DNA from: Chloroflexota bacterium
GTDB taxonomy: Bacteria > Chloroflexota > UBA11872
Reading direction: 5' to 3'
NCBI GenBank assembly: GCA_022825895.1
Contig: JAJDVX010000019.1
Span: 62,001-126,000 of the forward strand
Length of the DNA: 64,000 bases
Shown one piece after another: positions 51,141-60,207 of this stretch (position 1 is its first letter; every line of letters starts with the position of its first letter). The notes under the pieces were generated by a model that saw only the letters and a program-made list of their open reading frames with translations, was not told where the DNA came from and ran no database searches. The position numbers and the translations under genes are program-made.

Positions 51141-52324
51141 GACGGCGAACCCCCGGCTCGAATCAGGTCCGCGTCGGCCGACCAGTACGCCCCGCCAAGC
51201 TCTTCCTCGTTGAGCAGTTCCTCGTAGTAGGCCAGCACGCGATCCGCGATAGTGCTCCAGGTGAAGTCGAGGGTTCGCTGACGTCCGGCCTCGGCCATCC
51301 GCCGTCCCTTCTCGGGGTTGTCCGCGATCCGCATCAGGGCGCGGGCCAGCGCGACGTGGTCCTTTGGAGGCACCAGGATCGCCGCCTCCTGGTCCGTCAG
51401 CATGGTTCGGGAGGCCGGAATGTCCGAGGCCACCACCGGAGTTCCGGCGGCCATGGCTTCCAGCAGCGTGATGCCCTGGCTTTCGCCGCCCAGCGCCGGC
51501 CAGCAATAGATGTCGGCCGTCTGCAGGTACTGCCGCTTCTCTTCGTCGGAGACGAAGCCCTTAAACACCACATGGCGCAGGCCGTACTGCTGCACCTGCC
51601 GAAGATAGGCCCGTCGCTGGCCGGGTCGAAATGCGCCGATCACGATCAGTCGCGCTTGCGGTCGCAACTGACACACCAGCGACATGGCTCGCAGCAGGTA
51701 ATCCAGGCCCTTGCGTTTCTCCAGCCGGCCCACGAACACGATGTTCAGCTTGCCGTCCTGCAGTTCGCTGGCCGGCGGCTGCGGCGCGCCGTAAAAGTCA
51801 ACGTCGATGCCATTCGGGATGATTCGATAGTCGCCCTTGTATGAGCGGAACACCAGTTCCCTCGCCGCTTCCGAAACCGCGATCTTCCCGTGCAGGCGGC
51901 GCTGCAGCCGGCGAATCAGCGGTCGGGTGGTCCGGTAGAACAACGCCGAATTGCGCGCGGCGTGAAACGTACCCACGTTGACGCTCGACGAGTACTGCAG
52001 CACCGTCAGCGGCAGCGCCGGAACCAGCGGCTCCTGCAGATGCACGATGTCGAAACGCTCCTGTCGCAGGAAGCGCCGGACCCGCGGTACCAGCGTTGGC
52101 GACAACGTCAGCCGCGCTCGCGATTGGTTGACCGGCAGTGGCACCACGCGCGACCCGATTCGCACGAACTGCGGGAACTTCTCTTCAACCTGGTTGTCGG
52201 TACTTGGCGCCATGATGGTCACCTCGTGACCGCGCGCCCGCAGTTCTCGTTCCAGGTTGAGGATGTGCTGGGTCACGCCTCCCGGGTAGGGAAAGTCGTA
52301 GGGCGAGACTTGCAGGATTCTCAC
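51137..52324 (-). CDS. GT4 glycosyltransferase, PimA-like
   Basis: 395 residues, two Rossmann domains (GT-B). The N-terminal PYPGGVTQHILNLEREL and the donor-site EX7E motif in GESQGITLLEAMAAGTPVV are typical of GT4 enzymes; FVGRLEKRKGLDYLL is the conserved hinge region. Similarity to mycobacterial PimA, which transfers the first mannose to phosphatidylinositol, is supported by the neighbours. Another hexose donor or lipid acceptor remains possible. Its start overlaps the acyltransferase stop. Confidence 0.88.
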   Translation of the reverse strand: MRILQVSPYDFPYPGGVTQHILNLERELRARGHEVTIMAPSTDNQVEEKFPQFVRIGSRVVPLPVNQSRARLTLSPTLVPRVRRFLRQERFDIVHLQEPLVPALPLTVLQYSSSVNVGTFHAARNSALFYRTTRPLIRRLQRRLHGKIAVSEAARELVFRSYKGDYRIIPNGIDVDFYGAPQPPASELQDGKLNIVFVGRLEKRKGLDYLLRAMSLVCQLRPQARLIVIGAFRPGQRRAYLRQVQQYGLRHVVFKGFVSDEEKRQYLQTADIYCWPALGGESQGITLLEAMAAGTPVVASDIPASRTMLTDQEAAILVPPKDHVALARALMRIADNPEKGRRMAEAGRQRTLDFTWSTIADRVLAYYEELLNEEELGGAYWSADADLIRAGGSPS

Positions 52325-53187
52325 GCCTCAAGCGCCTCCGGCCACATTGGGCGGAACATGTACCACTGGGCCGGCGCCTTCCGAATCAGCGTCTCCAGGT
52401 CCCACATCACCTGCTGCATGGCTTCCTGCACCGCCTCGGCCGCCGGCCGTTCCTTATCGATCAGGATCGGCGGCATCCCGTGGGCCGAATAGGTCCCGTC
52501 GGAATAGCGGATCATTCCGCCTACCAGCAACGGGCTCCCCGTGTGCCTTGCCAGCACCGCGGCTCCTTCCGGAACCCAGACCGGCCGGTCGAAGAACATT
52601 ACCTGCACGCCCTTGCCCGGCGTCGGCCGGTCCGCTAGCAATGCCACGAACTCACCCCGCCGCAGCGTCCGCAGAATCCCGCGCGCCGCGTTCCCCAGCT
52701 GGATTGACCTGAGATTCTTGCGCGCGCGCACGTTGTCCAGCAGGGCGGTCAACGAACGGCTGCCAAACGTCTCCGCCACGGCATGCGTGGGTTGGTCAAC
52801 CGACACCAGGCTGCCACAGCAGTCCCAGCTGCCGAAGTGCGCCGTGATCATGATGCCGCCGCGACCCATGCTCTTGAAGGAACGCAGATGCTGCAGGCCT
52901 TCAATCGCCATCGTGTCCCGTAGCAACTCCTCCTGTGTCATTCGGTAGTTGCGTAGGAAATCCACGATGAACTCGGCGTAGTTGATCACCGACCGCATCG
53001 CCAGCGCCCGCACCCTTGGATCGGTCGGCGGCAGCTTCAGCACCACCGACATGTTGGCCGTCGTATTCCGCCGGATGCGCGGAACCAGCCAATAGACCAG
53101 CATCCCGAACAACCGGGCCAGGCCGAACTTGACCGGGCGGGGCACCCACCGTTCGGCCTGCGCAGCTATGGCGACTAGCGTGATCAC
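52321..53187 (-). CDS. Lysophospholipid-type acyltransferase, PatA/LpxL-like
   Basis: 288 residues. The acyltransferase H-x4-D motif is HFGSWD in ITAHFGSWDCCG. LLADRPTPGKGVQVMFF and GAAVLARHTGSPLLVGG are conserved motifs of the HtrB/PatA family. In mycobacteria PatA acylates phosphatidylinositol mannoside and sits between pgsA1 and pimA. Here it also sits beside the same two genes. An LpxL role is unlikely, since no lipid A genes are present in the window. Confidence 0.88.
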   Translation of the reverse strand: MITLVAIAAQAERWVPRPVKFGLARLFGMLVYWLVPRIRRNTTANMSVVLKLPPTDPRVRALAMRSVINYAEFIVDFLRNYRMTQEELLRDTMAIEGLQHLRSFKSMGRGGIMITAHFGSWDCCGSLVSVDQPTHAVAETFGSRSLTALLDNVRARKNLRSIQLGNAARGILRTLRRGEFVALLADRPTPGKGVQVMFFDRPVWVPEGAAVLARHTGSPLLVGGMIRYSDGTYSAHGMPPILIDKERPAAEAVQEAMQQVMWDLETLIRKAPAQWYMFRPMWPEALEA

Positions 53188-53190
53188 GCG

Positions 53191-54291
53191 CTATGCATCG
53201 CTCCTGGCGCCGGCGGCGATGGTCGCCGTGCGGATGAACTCATCCGTCATCACGCGCGCCTCTTCGTCCGAGTACTGGATCGGCGGCGACTTCATCAGGT
53301 AGGCCGACGGCCCCTCAACCGCGCCGCTCAGACCGCGGTCCATGGCGATCTTGCAGCAGCGCAACGCATCGATCACCACGCCGGCCGAGTTCGGCGAGTC
53401 CACCACTTCCAGCTTCAGTTCGGCGTTCAGCGGCTGCCCGCCAAACGACACGCCTTCCATCCGGATGTAGGCCCACTTGCGGTCACCCAGCCACGGCACG
53501 TAATCGCTGGGCCCGATATGCACGTTCTCGGCGCCGATGTCGTACTCCAGCTGGCTGGTCACCGCGTCGGTCTTGGAAATCTTCTTGGACTCCAGCCGAG
53601 AGCGCTCCAGCATGTTCTTGAAGTCGGAGTTCCCGCCGACGTTCAACTGGTACGTGCGCAGCACCTTCACGCCCCGCTCCCGGAAGAGCCGGGTCAGCAC
53701 CCGATGGGTGATCGTGGCGCCCACCTGCGACTTCACGTCGTCGCCGATGATCGGAACCCCGGCGTATTGGAATCGCCCCTGCCAGTAGTCCTCGCGTGCG
53801 ATGAATACCGGCATGCAGTTCACCATCGCGCATCCGGCATTCAGAATCTGTTCCACGTACCACTTGGTCGCCTCTTCGCTGCCCACCGGCAGGAAGTTCA
53901 CCACCACGTCCGTGTGCGTGTCCCGCAGCAGTTCCACGATGTTGTCCGTGGCGCCTTCGGCCTTGTACACGCTGTCGGCCATGTAGGCGCCGATACCGTC
54001 ATGCGTCATCCCGCGCATCACCGGCACGCCCAGGTGCCCAACCTCCGCGAACTGCGGGGTGTTGTTGGGCGCGGCGACCATCGCTTCCGACAGGTCCTTG
54101 CCGACCTTGTCCCGATCGATGTCGATCGCCGCCGAAAACTCCACGTCGCCGATGTGGTACGGACCAAGCTGCGCGTGCATCAATCCGGGAATGAACTCGT
54201 CGGCCGCGGCGTCGCGATAGAAGCTCACGCCCTGCACCAGCGACGAGGCGCAATTTCCGACGCCGATGATTCCGACTCGTACTTTGGACAC
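53191..54291 (-). CDS. ino1: Inositol-3-phosphate synthase
   Basis: 366 residues, the length of mycobacterial Ino1. The NAD motif is [16 protein letters not shown] at 8-23. Conserved blocks include [31 protein letters not shown] and [13 protein letters not shown]. It makes inositol 3-phosphate from glucose 6-phosphate, the headgroup precursor for phosphatidylinositol. It lies two bases after the ArsR-type regulator and four bases before the acyltransferase gene, leading the lipid operon. Confidence 0.96.
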   Translation of the reverse strand: MSKVRVGIIGVGNCASSLVQGVSFYRDAAADEFIPGLMHAQLGPYHIGDVEFSAAIDIDRDKVGKDLSEAMVAAPNNTPQFAEVGHLGVPVMRGMTHDGIGAYMADSVYKAEGATDNIVELLRDTHTDVVVNFLPVGSEEATKWYVEQILNAGCAMVNCMPVFIAREDYWQGRFQYAGVPIIGDDVKSQVGATITHRVLTRLFRERGVKVLRTYQLNVGGNSDFKNMLERSRLESKKISKTDAVTSQLEYDIGAENVHIGPSDYVPWLGDRKWAYIRMEGVSFGGQPLNAELKLEVVDSPNSAGVVIDALRCCKIAMDRGLSGAVEGPSAYLMKSPPIQYSDEEARVMTDEFIRTATIAAGARSDA

Positions 54292-54293
54292 GC

Positions 54294-54668
54294 CTATCCT
54301 CCTACAGCCTTGGCCAGCGCTCGGGCCGGCTCGACAGCTTCGGCTTCCGATCTACGCGTCTCGGAAGCCGTCAGATCGTCAATCAGGTTGCTGAGCGCCG
54401 CATGTCGGGCGCTCAGGGTGGGTCGATCCAGCGCATAGAGCATTCGGCGACCTTGCCGTCGCGCACGGACAAGCCCCGCGCGCCGCAAGCGGCGCAAGTG
54501 CCACGACATCAGCGGCTGGCTGACCCCGACACGGCGCGACAGCTCGCTCACATCCAGTTCGTCCGCCGAAGCCAGCTCGTCAAGCGTCATCAGCCGTGTC
54601 CGCGAAGCCAGCGCTCGGGTGTACGCGCGCATGGCGGCCAGATCTGCCTTCACTCCCGCCTCACACAT
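54294..54668 (-). CDS. ArsR-family transcriptional regulator
   Basis: 124 residues with a winged helix-turn-helix: [23 protein letters not shown] is the recognition region and [12 protein letters not shown] the wing. The usual ArsR metal-binding Cys pair (ELCVCDL) is missing from the recognition helix, so it may sense something other than metal. First gene of the ino1 lipid operon, with only two bases to ino1, so it is likely autoregulatory and controls inositol lipid synthesis. Confidence 0.88.
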   Translation of the reverse strand: MCEAGVKADLAAMRAYTRALASRTRLMTLDELASADELDVSELSRRVGVSQPLMSWHLRRLRRAGLVRARRQGRRMLYALDRPTLSARHAALSNLIDDLTASETRRSEAEAVEPARALAKAVGG

Positions 54669-54676
54669 AAAGCAAT

Positions 54677-54692
54677 GTTTGATAAATAAAAC
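54677..54692. promoter_or_regulatory. Candidate operator of the ArsR/ino1 operon
   Basis: GTTTGATAAATAAAAC is an imperfect dyad (6 of 8 positions symmetric) in an AT-rich island that stands out from the GC-rich background, just upstream of the regulator start. AT-rich dyads of this size are typical ArsR-family sites. No clear -35/-10 pair is seen. Confidence 0.4.
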
Positions 54693-54756
54693 TTTAGCAC
54701 AGCAGGTCCAGCCTGACGACGCCTACCGAGGTCGACCTTCCGGCCCCCGACGCCGC

Positions 54757-56307
54757 CTAGCGCGCGTAGTCCACCGCGCGCGTCTCCCGGATCGTCGTGA
54801 TCTTGATCTGACCCGGGTACTCCATGGACTCCTGGATGCGTTTGGCAATGTCATTCGCCAGCCGCTGCACCCCGGCTTCGTCCACCTGGTCCGGCCGAAT
54901 CAGCACGCGCAATTCGCGACCGGCCTGGATCGCGTAGCAGTTGTCAACGCCGTCGAACGACCGCGCAATCTCCTCCAGCTTCTCCAGGCGCTGCAGGTAC
55001 CGCGTCACCGTCTCCCGCCGCGCCCCGGGCCGCGACGCCGAGATCGCGTCGGCGGCGGCGACCGCAAACGCCTCGAAGCTGCGCAACTCCACTTCAAAGT
55101 GGTGCGCCTCGGCGGCATGCGCCACATCCTCGGAAAGACCGGAGCGTCGCAGCAACGCCCCGCCGATCAGCGCATGCGGGCCCTCGATCTCGTGGTCGAC
55201 GGCCTTGCCGATGTCGTGCACGAACCCCGCCCGGCGCGCGACTTCCACGTCCCCGCCAATCTCGGCGGCCATCGTCGCCGCCAGCAGCGAAACCTCCACC
55301 GAGTGACTCAACACGTTCTGGCCGTAGCTCGTCCGAAAACGCAGGCGCCCCATGTAACGCAGGATGTCGCGCGGCAGGGCCGGCGTGCCCGCGTCGTAGG
55401 CCGCTTGCTCGCCTTCCCGTTCGATAATCTCTTCGACCTCGGATCGCGCCTTGGTTACGGAGTCCTCGATCCGCGCCGGGTGGATCCGGCCGTCTTCCGT
55501 CAACCGCTGCAAGGCCACCCGTGCCACCTCGCGCCGCACCGGATCGAACCCCGAGAGCACCACCGTTTCCGGCGTGTCGTCGATGATGATGTCGATCCCG
55601 GTCGCGGCCTCCAGGGCGCGGATGTTGCGGCCCTCGCGCCCGATGATTCGCCCTTTCATGTCGTCGCTCTTCAGATCGACGACAGATGTGGTGATCTCGG
55701 TCGTATGCGCGGCGGCCACCCGTTGCAGCGAAAGCCCGACCAGCCAGCGCGCCCGAGCCTCGGCCGTTTCCTTGGCCTCGGCCGTGATCTCGCGCACGCG
55801 CTGATCGCAGATTTCCCGCACCTCGCGCTCCACCGAAGCCAATAACTGCGTCTTGGCCTCGTCGCGGGTCAGGCTGGCCACGGTTTCCAGCGCCGCCACC
55901 TGCTGCTCCCGCAAGTCCTCCAACTCGGTCTCGCGTGTGTCGAGTCCGCGCTTGCGCGTGTCAAGCGCGTCGTCGCGCTTCAGGAACTCGCGTTCAAGAT
56001 CGTCAAGGCGCTCCGACCGCTTGTCCAGCGTTTGCTCACGCTGCTGGAGACGCCGCTCCTGCTGGCGAAGCTCGCGACGGCGCTCGCGCGTCTCGCGCTC
56101 CGCATTCGCGCGCTCGTCGCGAATCTTGGTGCTGGTTTCCTTGATACTGGCTCGTTGTCGGGCTTCGACTTCTGCCAGCTCGTGCTCCACCCGGCGCGCG
56201 AATTCGCGCCCACGCGCCTGGGACAGCCGGACCTGATAGAAGTAGCCCGCCACGAGCCCTACTACGAGCGCCGCCAGACCGGCGACGGCCGCCAATAGGG
56301 CTTCCAC
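54757..56307 (-). CDS. rny: Ribonuclease Y
   Basis: 516 residues. An N-terminal membrane helix (about 5-25), a long charged coiled coil (about 30-190, with ERRRELRQQERRLQQREQ), a KH domain with GRIIGREGRNIRALE, and an HD domain with HDIGKAVDHEIEGPHA. RNase Y is the main endonuclease starting mRNA decay in many bacteria lacking RNase E. GTG start at 56307 with GGAGG six bases upstream. The leader contains a strong hairpin at 56371-56392. Confidence 0.96.
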   Translation of the reverse strand: MEALLAAVAGLAALVVGLVAGYFYQVRLSQARGREFARRVEHELAEVEARQRASIKETSTKIRDERANAERETRERRRELRQQERRLQQREQTLDKRSERLDDLEREFLKRDDALDTRKRGLDTRETELEDLREQQVAALETVASLTRDEAKTQLLASVEREVREICDQRVREITAEAKETAEARARWLVGLSLQRVAAAHTTEITTSVVDLKSDDMKGRIIGREGRNIRALEAATGIDIIIDDTPETVVLSGFDPVRREVARVALQRLTEDGRIHPARIEDSVTKARSEVEEIIEREGEQAAYDAGTPALPRDILRYMGRLRFRTSYGQNVLSHSVEVSLLAATMAAEIGGDVEVARRAGFVHDIGKAVDHEIEGPHALIGGALLRRSGLSEDVAHAAEAHHFEVELRSFEAFAVAAADAISASRPGARRETVTRYLQRLEKLEEIARSFDGVDNCYAIQAGRELRVLIRPDQVDEAGVQRLANDIAKRIQESMEYPGQIKITTIRETRAVDYAR

Positions 56308-56370
56308 GGATGGCCTCCAGAAGGGTGTGTTGTACGAACAGTCGAATGAATCGCATTCAAGAACTACATG

Positions 56371-56392
56371 GGCGGCGCCACGTGACGCCGCC
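56371..56392. other. GC hairpin in the rny leader region
   Basis: GGCGGCG (56371-56377) pairs perfectly with CGCCGCC (56386-56392) across an eight-base loop. No T run follows on either strand, so it is not an intrinsic terminator. It would lie in the 5' untranslated region of rny if transcription starts near 56440. Confidence 0.4.
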
Positions 56393-56505
56393 GCGGGACG
56401 ATGCTACTCGGCGCCCCAAATCCCGGTCAAAGTCCGGACGACGATCAGCCGCGAGTCGCCCGCGACTTATACTTCGCCTGACGGTGCCCGCCTTGGAGTG
56501 ATTCC

Positions 56506-57675
56506 GTGAGTACAACCGAGACCAACGGCTCTATGACCGGTCGCGAGCGCTACCTCAACGCGCTCCAGGGCAAGCCCGTGGATCGCATCTGCGTGGGCAG
56601 CCCCACATCCCTGGCGACCTACGAGGAAATGCGCCGCCTCGGCATCGAGTGGCCGGACGCCCACTACGAGGCTGCACCTATCGCCCTCCTGGCCGAGCGC
56701 AGCTACACCGACCACGGCTACGACTCGATCATGCCCTACTTCAGCATCATCCTCGGCGCCGCGGCCCTGGGCGCCGACATCGAGTGGGGTGAGGATCCCT
56801 GGGAGTTCGATAAGGGAACCGGCAAGATTATCTCCGGCCCCCGCATGCCCGCCGTCAGCCCGCCCAACCCCTGGACCACGCCCGACGAGATCGTGATCCC
56901 CGACGACTTCCTGGAACGCCGCGAGACCAAGGCCGTCATTGACTCAATCAGGATCCTCCGCGAACGCCATCCCGACGCCGCCGTCATCGGCAAAGTCATG
57001 GGCCCGTGGACGCTCTCGTATCACATGTTCGGGCCGCAGGAATTCCTCATCAACGTCATCCTCGATCCCGACTACGTGCACGCCTGCCTCGACCGGCTCA
57101 TGCCGGCCTCCATCGAATTCGCCAACGCCCAGATCGAGGCCGGGGCCGACGCCATCTGCCTGGCCGACCACTCCACCGGCGACCTCGTCCGCGCCGAGAC
57201 CTACCGGGATTTCCTGATGCCGGTCCACCAGAAGATCACCCCGCAGATCAACTCCCCCGTGATCCTTCACTGCTGCGGCAAGACCCTCGACCGGATGCAG
57301 TACATCAAGGACGCCGGCTTCGAGGCCTTCCACTTCGCCACCGAGAACGATCCGCACGAGGCCAAGGCCGTCGTCGGTGACTTCAAGCTCGTCGGCAACG
57401 TCAGCAACTTTGTCACCCTGCTAAGCGGTCGTCCCGAGGACGTCGCATACGAGGTCGAGGACATCGTGTCCGCCGGCATCGACATCATTGCGCCCGAATG
57501 CGCGGTTCCTCCGCAGGTCACCAATGCGAACCTGATGGCGGTGCCCGCCGCCGCGCGTGGCGAGTTCGAGGGCGATCCGTCCGTCACGAACCCCAGGAAC
57601 ATGGCACACGAGTACCGAGTGGACGTCGCCAAGCAGAGCGCGGCAGCCTCGTCTGGACCGGCTCTCAGCCTGTAA
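56506..57675 (+). CDS. MtaA/CmuA-like methyltransferase of the uroporphyrinogen decarboxylase fold
   Basis: 389 residues. The fold is that of UroD, but it carries the zinc-site pattern of methylcobamide:thiol methyltransferases: H255 and C257 in ILHCCGKT and C332 in IIAPECAVPP. This H-x-C...C set is absent from true HemE. Such enzymes move methyl groups from a corrinoid protein to a thiol or folate acceptor. The RamA-like activator at 39.2-41.1 kb is a plausible functional partner. GTG start at 56506 follows GGAG; TATACT at 56468 may be its -10. Confidence 0.85.
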   Translation: MSTTETNGSMTGRERYLNALQGKPVDRICVGSPTSLATYEEMRRLGIEWPDAHYEAAPIALLAERSYTDHGYDSIMPYFSIILGAAALGADIEWGEDPWEFDKGTGKIISGPRMPAVSPPNPWTTPDEIVIPDDFLERRETKAVIDSIRILRERHPDAAVIGKVMGPWTLSYHMFGPQEFLINVILDPDYVHACLDRLMPASIEFANAQIEAGADAICLADHSTGDLVRAETYRDFLMPVHQKITPQINSPVILHCCGKTLDRMQYIKDAGFEAFHFATENDPHEAKAVVGDFKLVGNVSNFVTLLSGRPEDVAYEVEDIVSAGIDIIAPECAVPPQVTNANLMAVPAAARGEFEGDPSVTNPRNMAHEYRVDVAKQSAAASSGPALSL

Positions 57676-57779
57676 GCGTCGGAATCCGCTGCCCGTCCGC
57701 GGGTGGTTCCGATGTTCGGCGCCGGCGGCGCGCGGGGGAGTTGCTGGCTTGATGAGCCGATTTAGGGTCGAGCGGCAAT

Positions 57780-58988
57780 ATGGCTGATCGTCGCTCCCGC
57801 TGGCGCGAAATCTCCGGCATTCCGGTCGAGGCCCCGTTCCTCCGCGCCGTTGAAGCGTTGGGCGGTCCCGCGGTCCTCGGTTATCCCATTACCCCCGGTC
57901 TGTTCGCTGGCGACGCCTTACAGCAGTACTTCAATCACGGACGGCTGGACGCGCCCGGCCGTTCGAGCGTCCACCGGGTCGGCGTCCCGCGTCTCGCGGA
58001 CCTTGGCAGCGCCATGGCCCGGGCGCTACAGGCGCCGCCCGCTGGCGGTTCCGCCGGCCCCTTCGCCGATCCCTGGACCGACGAGTCGCGCCGCGACCGC
58101 GCCGGACCGCCCGCCAGCTCGCCATTCGACTGGCAGGGCTGGCGGATTCGCCTCTATGAACGCGAGCTTGTTCGCTTGCTGGACCGCTCGCCCGTGGACG
58201 CCCGTCCAACCCCCGGACATCTGGGCGACCTCTTCGTCACGCTGGACGACGAGTCTCGCGCTCGCGGCGCAGACCGTCCCCTGCCGGTTCAACGCCCGAC
58301 CACCGATGCGCCGACGGAGGTCCAGGCCCCCATCCTCACCTACCACCGCACCGCCGGCCCCGCGGCCTTCCAGGCACAGCTCGAGGGGCTGATGGACGCC
58401 GGCCTCACCCCCGTCTCGTTCGAACACCTGGTCGCGGCCATTGAAGGCTGGGCCGAACTGCCCGACAAGGCCTTCGTCGTCTCGTTCGATGACGGCTGGC
58501 TGGATCAGATCGATGGCGCGCTCCCCGTGCTACAGGAACTGCGCGTGCCGGCCGTCTTCTTCGTCCTGCCTGGGTTCGATCGCCACGGCCAGGGCCACAT
58601 GACGCTGGCCGACATTCAGTCCGTGCGCGCGGCTGGCCTCACGGTCGGCTCGCACACCATCAACCACGCCGACCTGCCGCCGCTCTACCGGACCAATCTG
58701 GGCGCCGCCCAGGCCGAGGTCGTCGAGTCCCGCCAGTGGCTCGAAGCTGACGTCGACGGCGTCGACTACTTCGCCTATCCCCTGGGCCGCTTCGACCCCG
58801 ACGTCGTTGCCCTCGTTGCCGCCGCCGAATACCGGGCGGCCGTCACCACCGTGCCCGGCATCGTGCACCGCCTGGACCGCCTCTTCGAGCTGCGCCGCGT
58901 CGGCGTCGAAGCCTGGTGGCCGCTCCAGGACGTGGTCCAGAAGATCCGGGACGCCGCCCGGACCGACGGCGTACCCTCGCCGATCTAG
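57780..58988 (+). CDS. Polysaccharide deacetylase (NodB domain) with N-terminal LGYP-type module
   Basis: 402 residues. The N-terminal part has FLRAVEALGGPAVLGYPITP followed by DALQQYFNHGRLDA, resembling a repeat module common in Chloroflexota extracellular proteins. From about residue 185 comes the NodB domain: TYHRT, the metal Asp pair in VVSFDDGW, GSHTINHADL and FAYPLGRFD. It would deacetylate N-acetyl sugars in glycans. No signal peptide is evident, which is odd for an enzyme of this class. Its TAG stop shares CTAG with the convergent DegV gene. Confidence 0.88.
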   Translation: MADRRSRWREISGIPVEAPFLRAVEALGGPAVLGYPITPGLFAGDALQQYFNHGRLDAPGRSSVHRVGVPRLADLGSAMARALQAPPAGGSAGPFADPWTDESRRDRAGPPASSPFDWQGWRIRLYERELVRLLDRSPVDARPTPGHLGDLFVTLDDESRARGADRPLPVQRPTTDAPTEVQAPILTYHRTAGPAAFQAQLEGLMDAGLTPVSFEHLVAAIEGWAELPDKAFVVSFDDGWLDQIDGALPVLQELRVPAVFFVLPGFDRHGQGHMTLADIQSVRAAGLTVGSHTINHADLPPLYRTNLGAAQAEVVESRQWLEADVDGVDYFAYPLGRFDPDVVALVAAAEYRAAVTTVPGIVHRLDRLFELRRVGVEAWWPLQDVVQKIRDAARTDGVPSPI

Positions 58989-59827
58989 GCTCGCGCCAGG
59001 AACGCAAAGCCGATCGCGCCCGGACCGGTGTGCGTCCCGATCACCGGGCTGACGGCTAGGTTCGGTAGCGTGTCTCCGTCAGCGTTCAACCCGTCCGCGA
59101 CCTCGCGCTTCAGGCGGTCATGTTCGGATTGAGCCTGCGCGTGCAGGATGGCCCAACTGGACACCCCGTTCGGCGCCTGCTCCCGAATTCGATCCGCAAT
59201 GGCCGCATTGGCCTTGCGCATGGTGCGCACGCGCGTCACCGGCGCAATGATGCCGTCATTCAGCTCCAGCACCGGCTTCACATTCAGCAGCGATCCCAGG
59301 AACGCCTGGGCGCCGCCAATGCGTCCGCCGCGCTTCAGGTACTCCAGGGTCTGCACCACCAGGAGAATGTGCGCCCGCTCCGCGTTATCGGCCACGATGC
59401 CCTGGATGTCCTCCATGCTGGCGCCCTCGCGCCCGGCGCGCGCGGCGGCCAGCACGCCGAACCCCATCGCCGGCCCCACCAGGCGCGAGTCCAGCACCAG
59501 GATCTCGCGGTCCACCTGGGCCGCGCCCTGCCGCGCCGACTCAACCGTCTTGCTGAGGTCCGTCGAGACGTGAATGGACACGATGGGTCCGTCGCCCTCA
59601 ACCTGGCTGAAAGTCTCCGCAAACTCGGCCGGGTTCGGCTGCGAAGTCGTCGGGTGATCCGGGGACGATTCGAGCAGCCGATAGAATTCATCGGCGTCCA
59701 GGTCCACACCGTCGCGGTAGCTCGTCGTCCCGAAACTCACGTGGGTGGGGATGACCGTAATGCCCAGTTCCGCGGAGAGTTCGGGGGGCAGTGAAGCAGT
59801 GCTGTCGGTAACGACTTGGATTGACAT
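58985..59827 (-). CDS. DegV family fatty-acid-binding protein
   Basis: 280 residues. The family opening VTDSTASLPPELSAELGITVIP and the ligand loop TTSQPNP are present, with GGRIGGAQAFLGSLLNVKPVL in the second domain. DegV/FakB-type proteins bind fatty acids and present them to a kinase (FakA) for phospholipid synthesis. No fakA is in the window, so the kinase would be elsewhere. ATG at 59827. Length and motifs are normal. Confidence 0.92.
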   Translation of the reverse strand: MSIQVVTDSTASLPPELSAELGITVIPTHVSFGTTSYRDGVDLDADEFYRLLESSPDHPTTSQPNPAEFAETFSQVEGDGPIVSIHVSTDLSKTVESARQGAAQVDREILVLDSRLVGPAMGFGVLAAARAGREGASMEDIQGIVADNAERAHILLVVQTLEYLKRGGRIGGAQAFLGSLLNVKPVLELNDGIIAPVTRVRTMRKANAAIADRIREQAPNGVSSWAILHAQAQSEHDRLKREVADGLNADGDTLPNLAVSPVIGTHTGPGAIGFAFLARA

Positions 59828-59860
59828 GACTCGTTACAGCTTTCAAAACCGGCGTATGAC

Positions 59861-60112
59861 GTGGCGAGAATAGTCCCGGGCACCCTCAAGGGCAAAATCC
59901 TGGCGGCACTGTTGGCCGTGGTAGCCCTGGTCGTCCTGGCGCTCGCCCTGCTCGTTGTGTTCTGGACGTGGCTGTCATGGGTTCTGGTCGCCGCCTTCGT
60001 GCTGTATGGCGCCGTCGTGGTCCTGCTGGCCGTGGGTCTGCTGGGCTACCTCGTGTGGAATCGGCAAAAGCTCACGGCGCTTCGCTTGGATTGGAGCGAC
60101 CGCGAAGCGTAG
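59861..60112 (+). CDS. Small two-helix membrane protein
   Basis: 83 residues, two hydrophobic segments (about 12-37 and 42-65) joined by a short turn and a polar tail ending WSDREA. No family recognised. It begins with GTG at 59861, divergent from degV, about 95 bases before recF. Coding potential is supported by the membrane pattern and charged ends, but it is not certain to be a gene. Confidence 0.55.
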   Translation: MARIVPGTLKGKILAALLAVVALVVLALALLVVFWTWLSWVLVAAFVLYGAVVVLLAVGLLGYLVWNRQKLTALRLDWSDREA

Positions 60113-60207
60113 TCGCGTCGCCAGTCCCCAGGCGGGCTCGCCGGTGGAGCCTTCGGCGTTCACCCGGGGCCTTGTCCGCACCGGTGCGACAATGCCGGGA
60201 GATCCCA

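Noticed and set aside
56371..56392. Strong GC hairpin as an intrinsic terminator
   Set aside because: No T run follows on either strand, and it lies between two divergent genes.
56506..57675. Assignment as uroporphyrinogen decarboxylase HemE
   Set aside because: The H-x-C...C zinc pattern belongs to corrinoid-linked methyltransferases.
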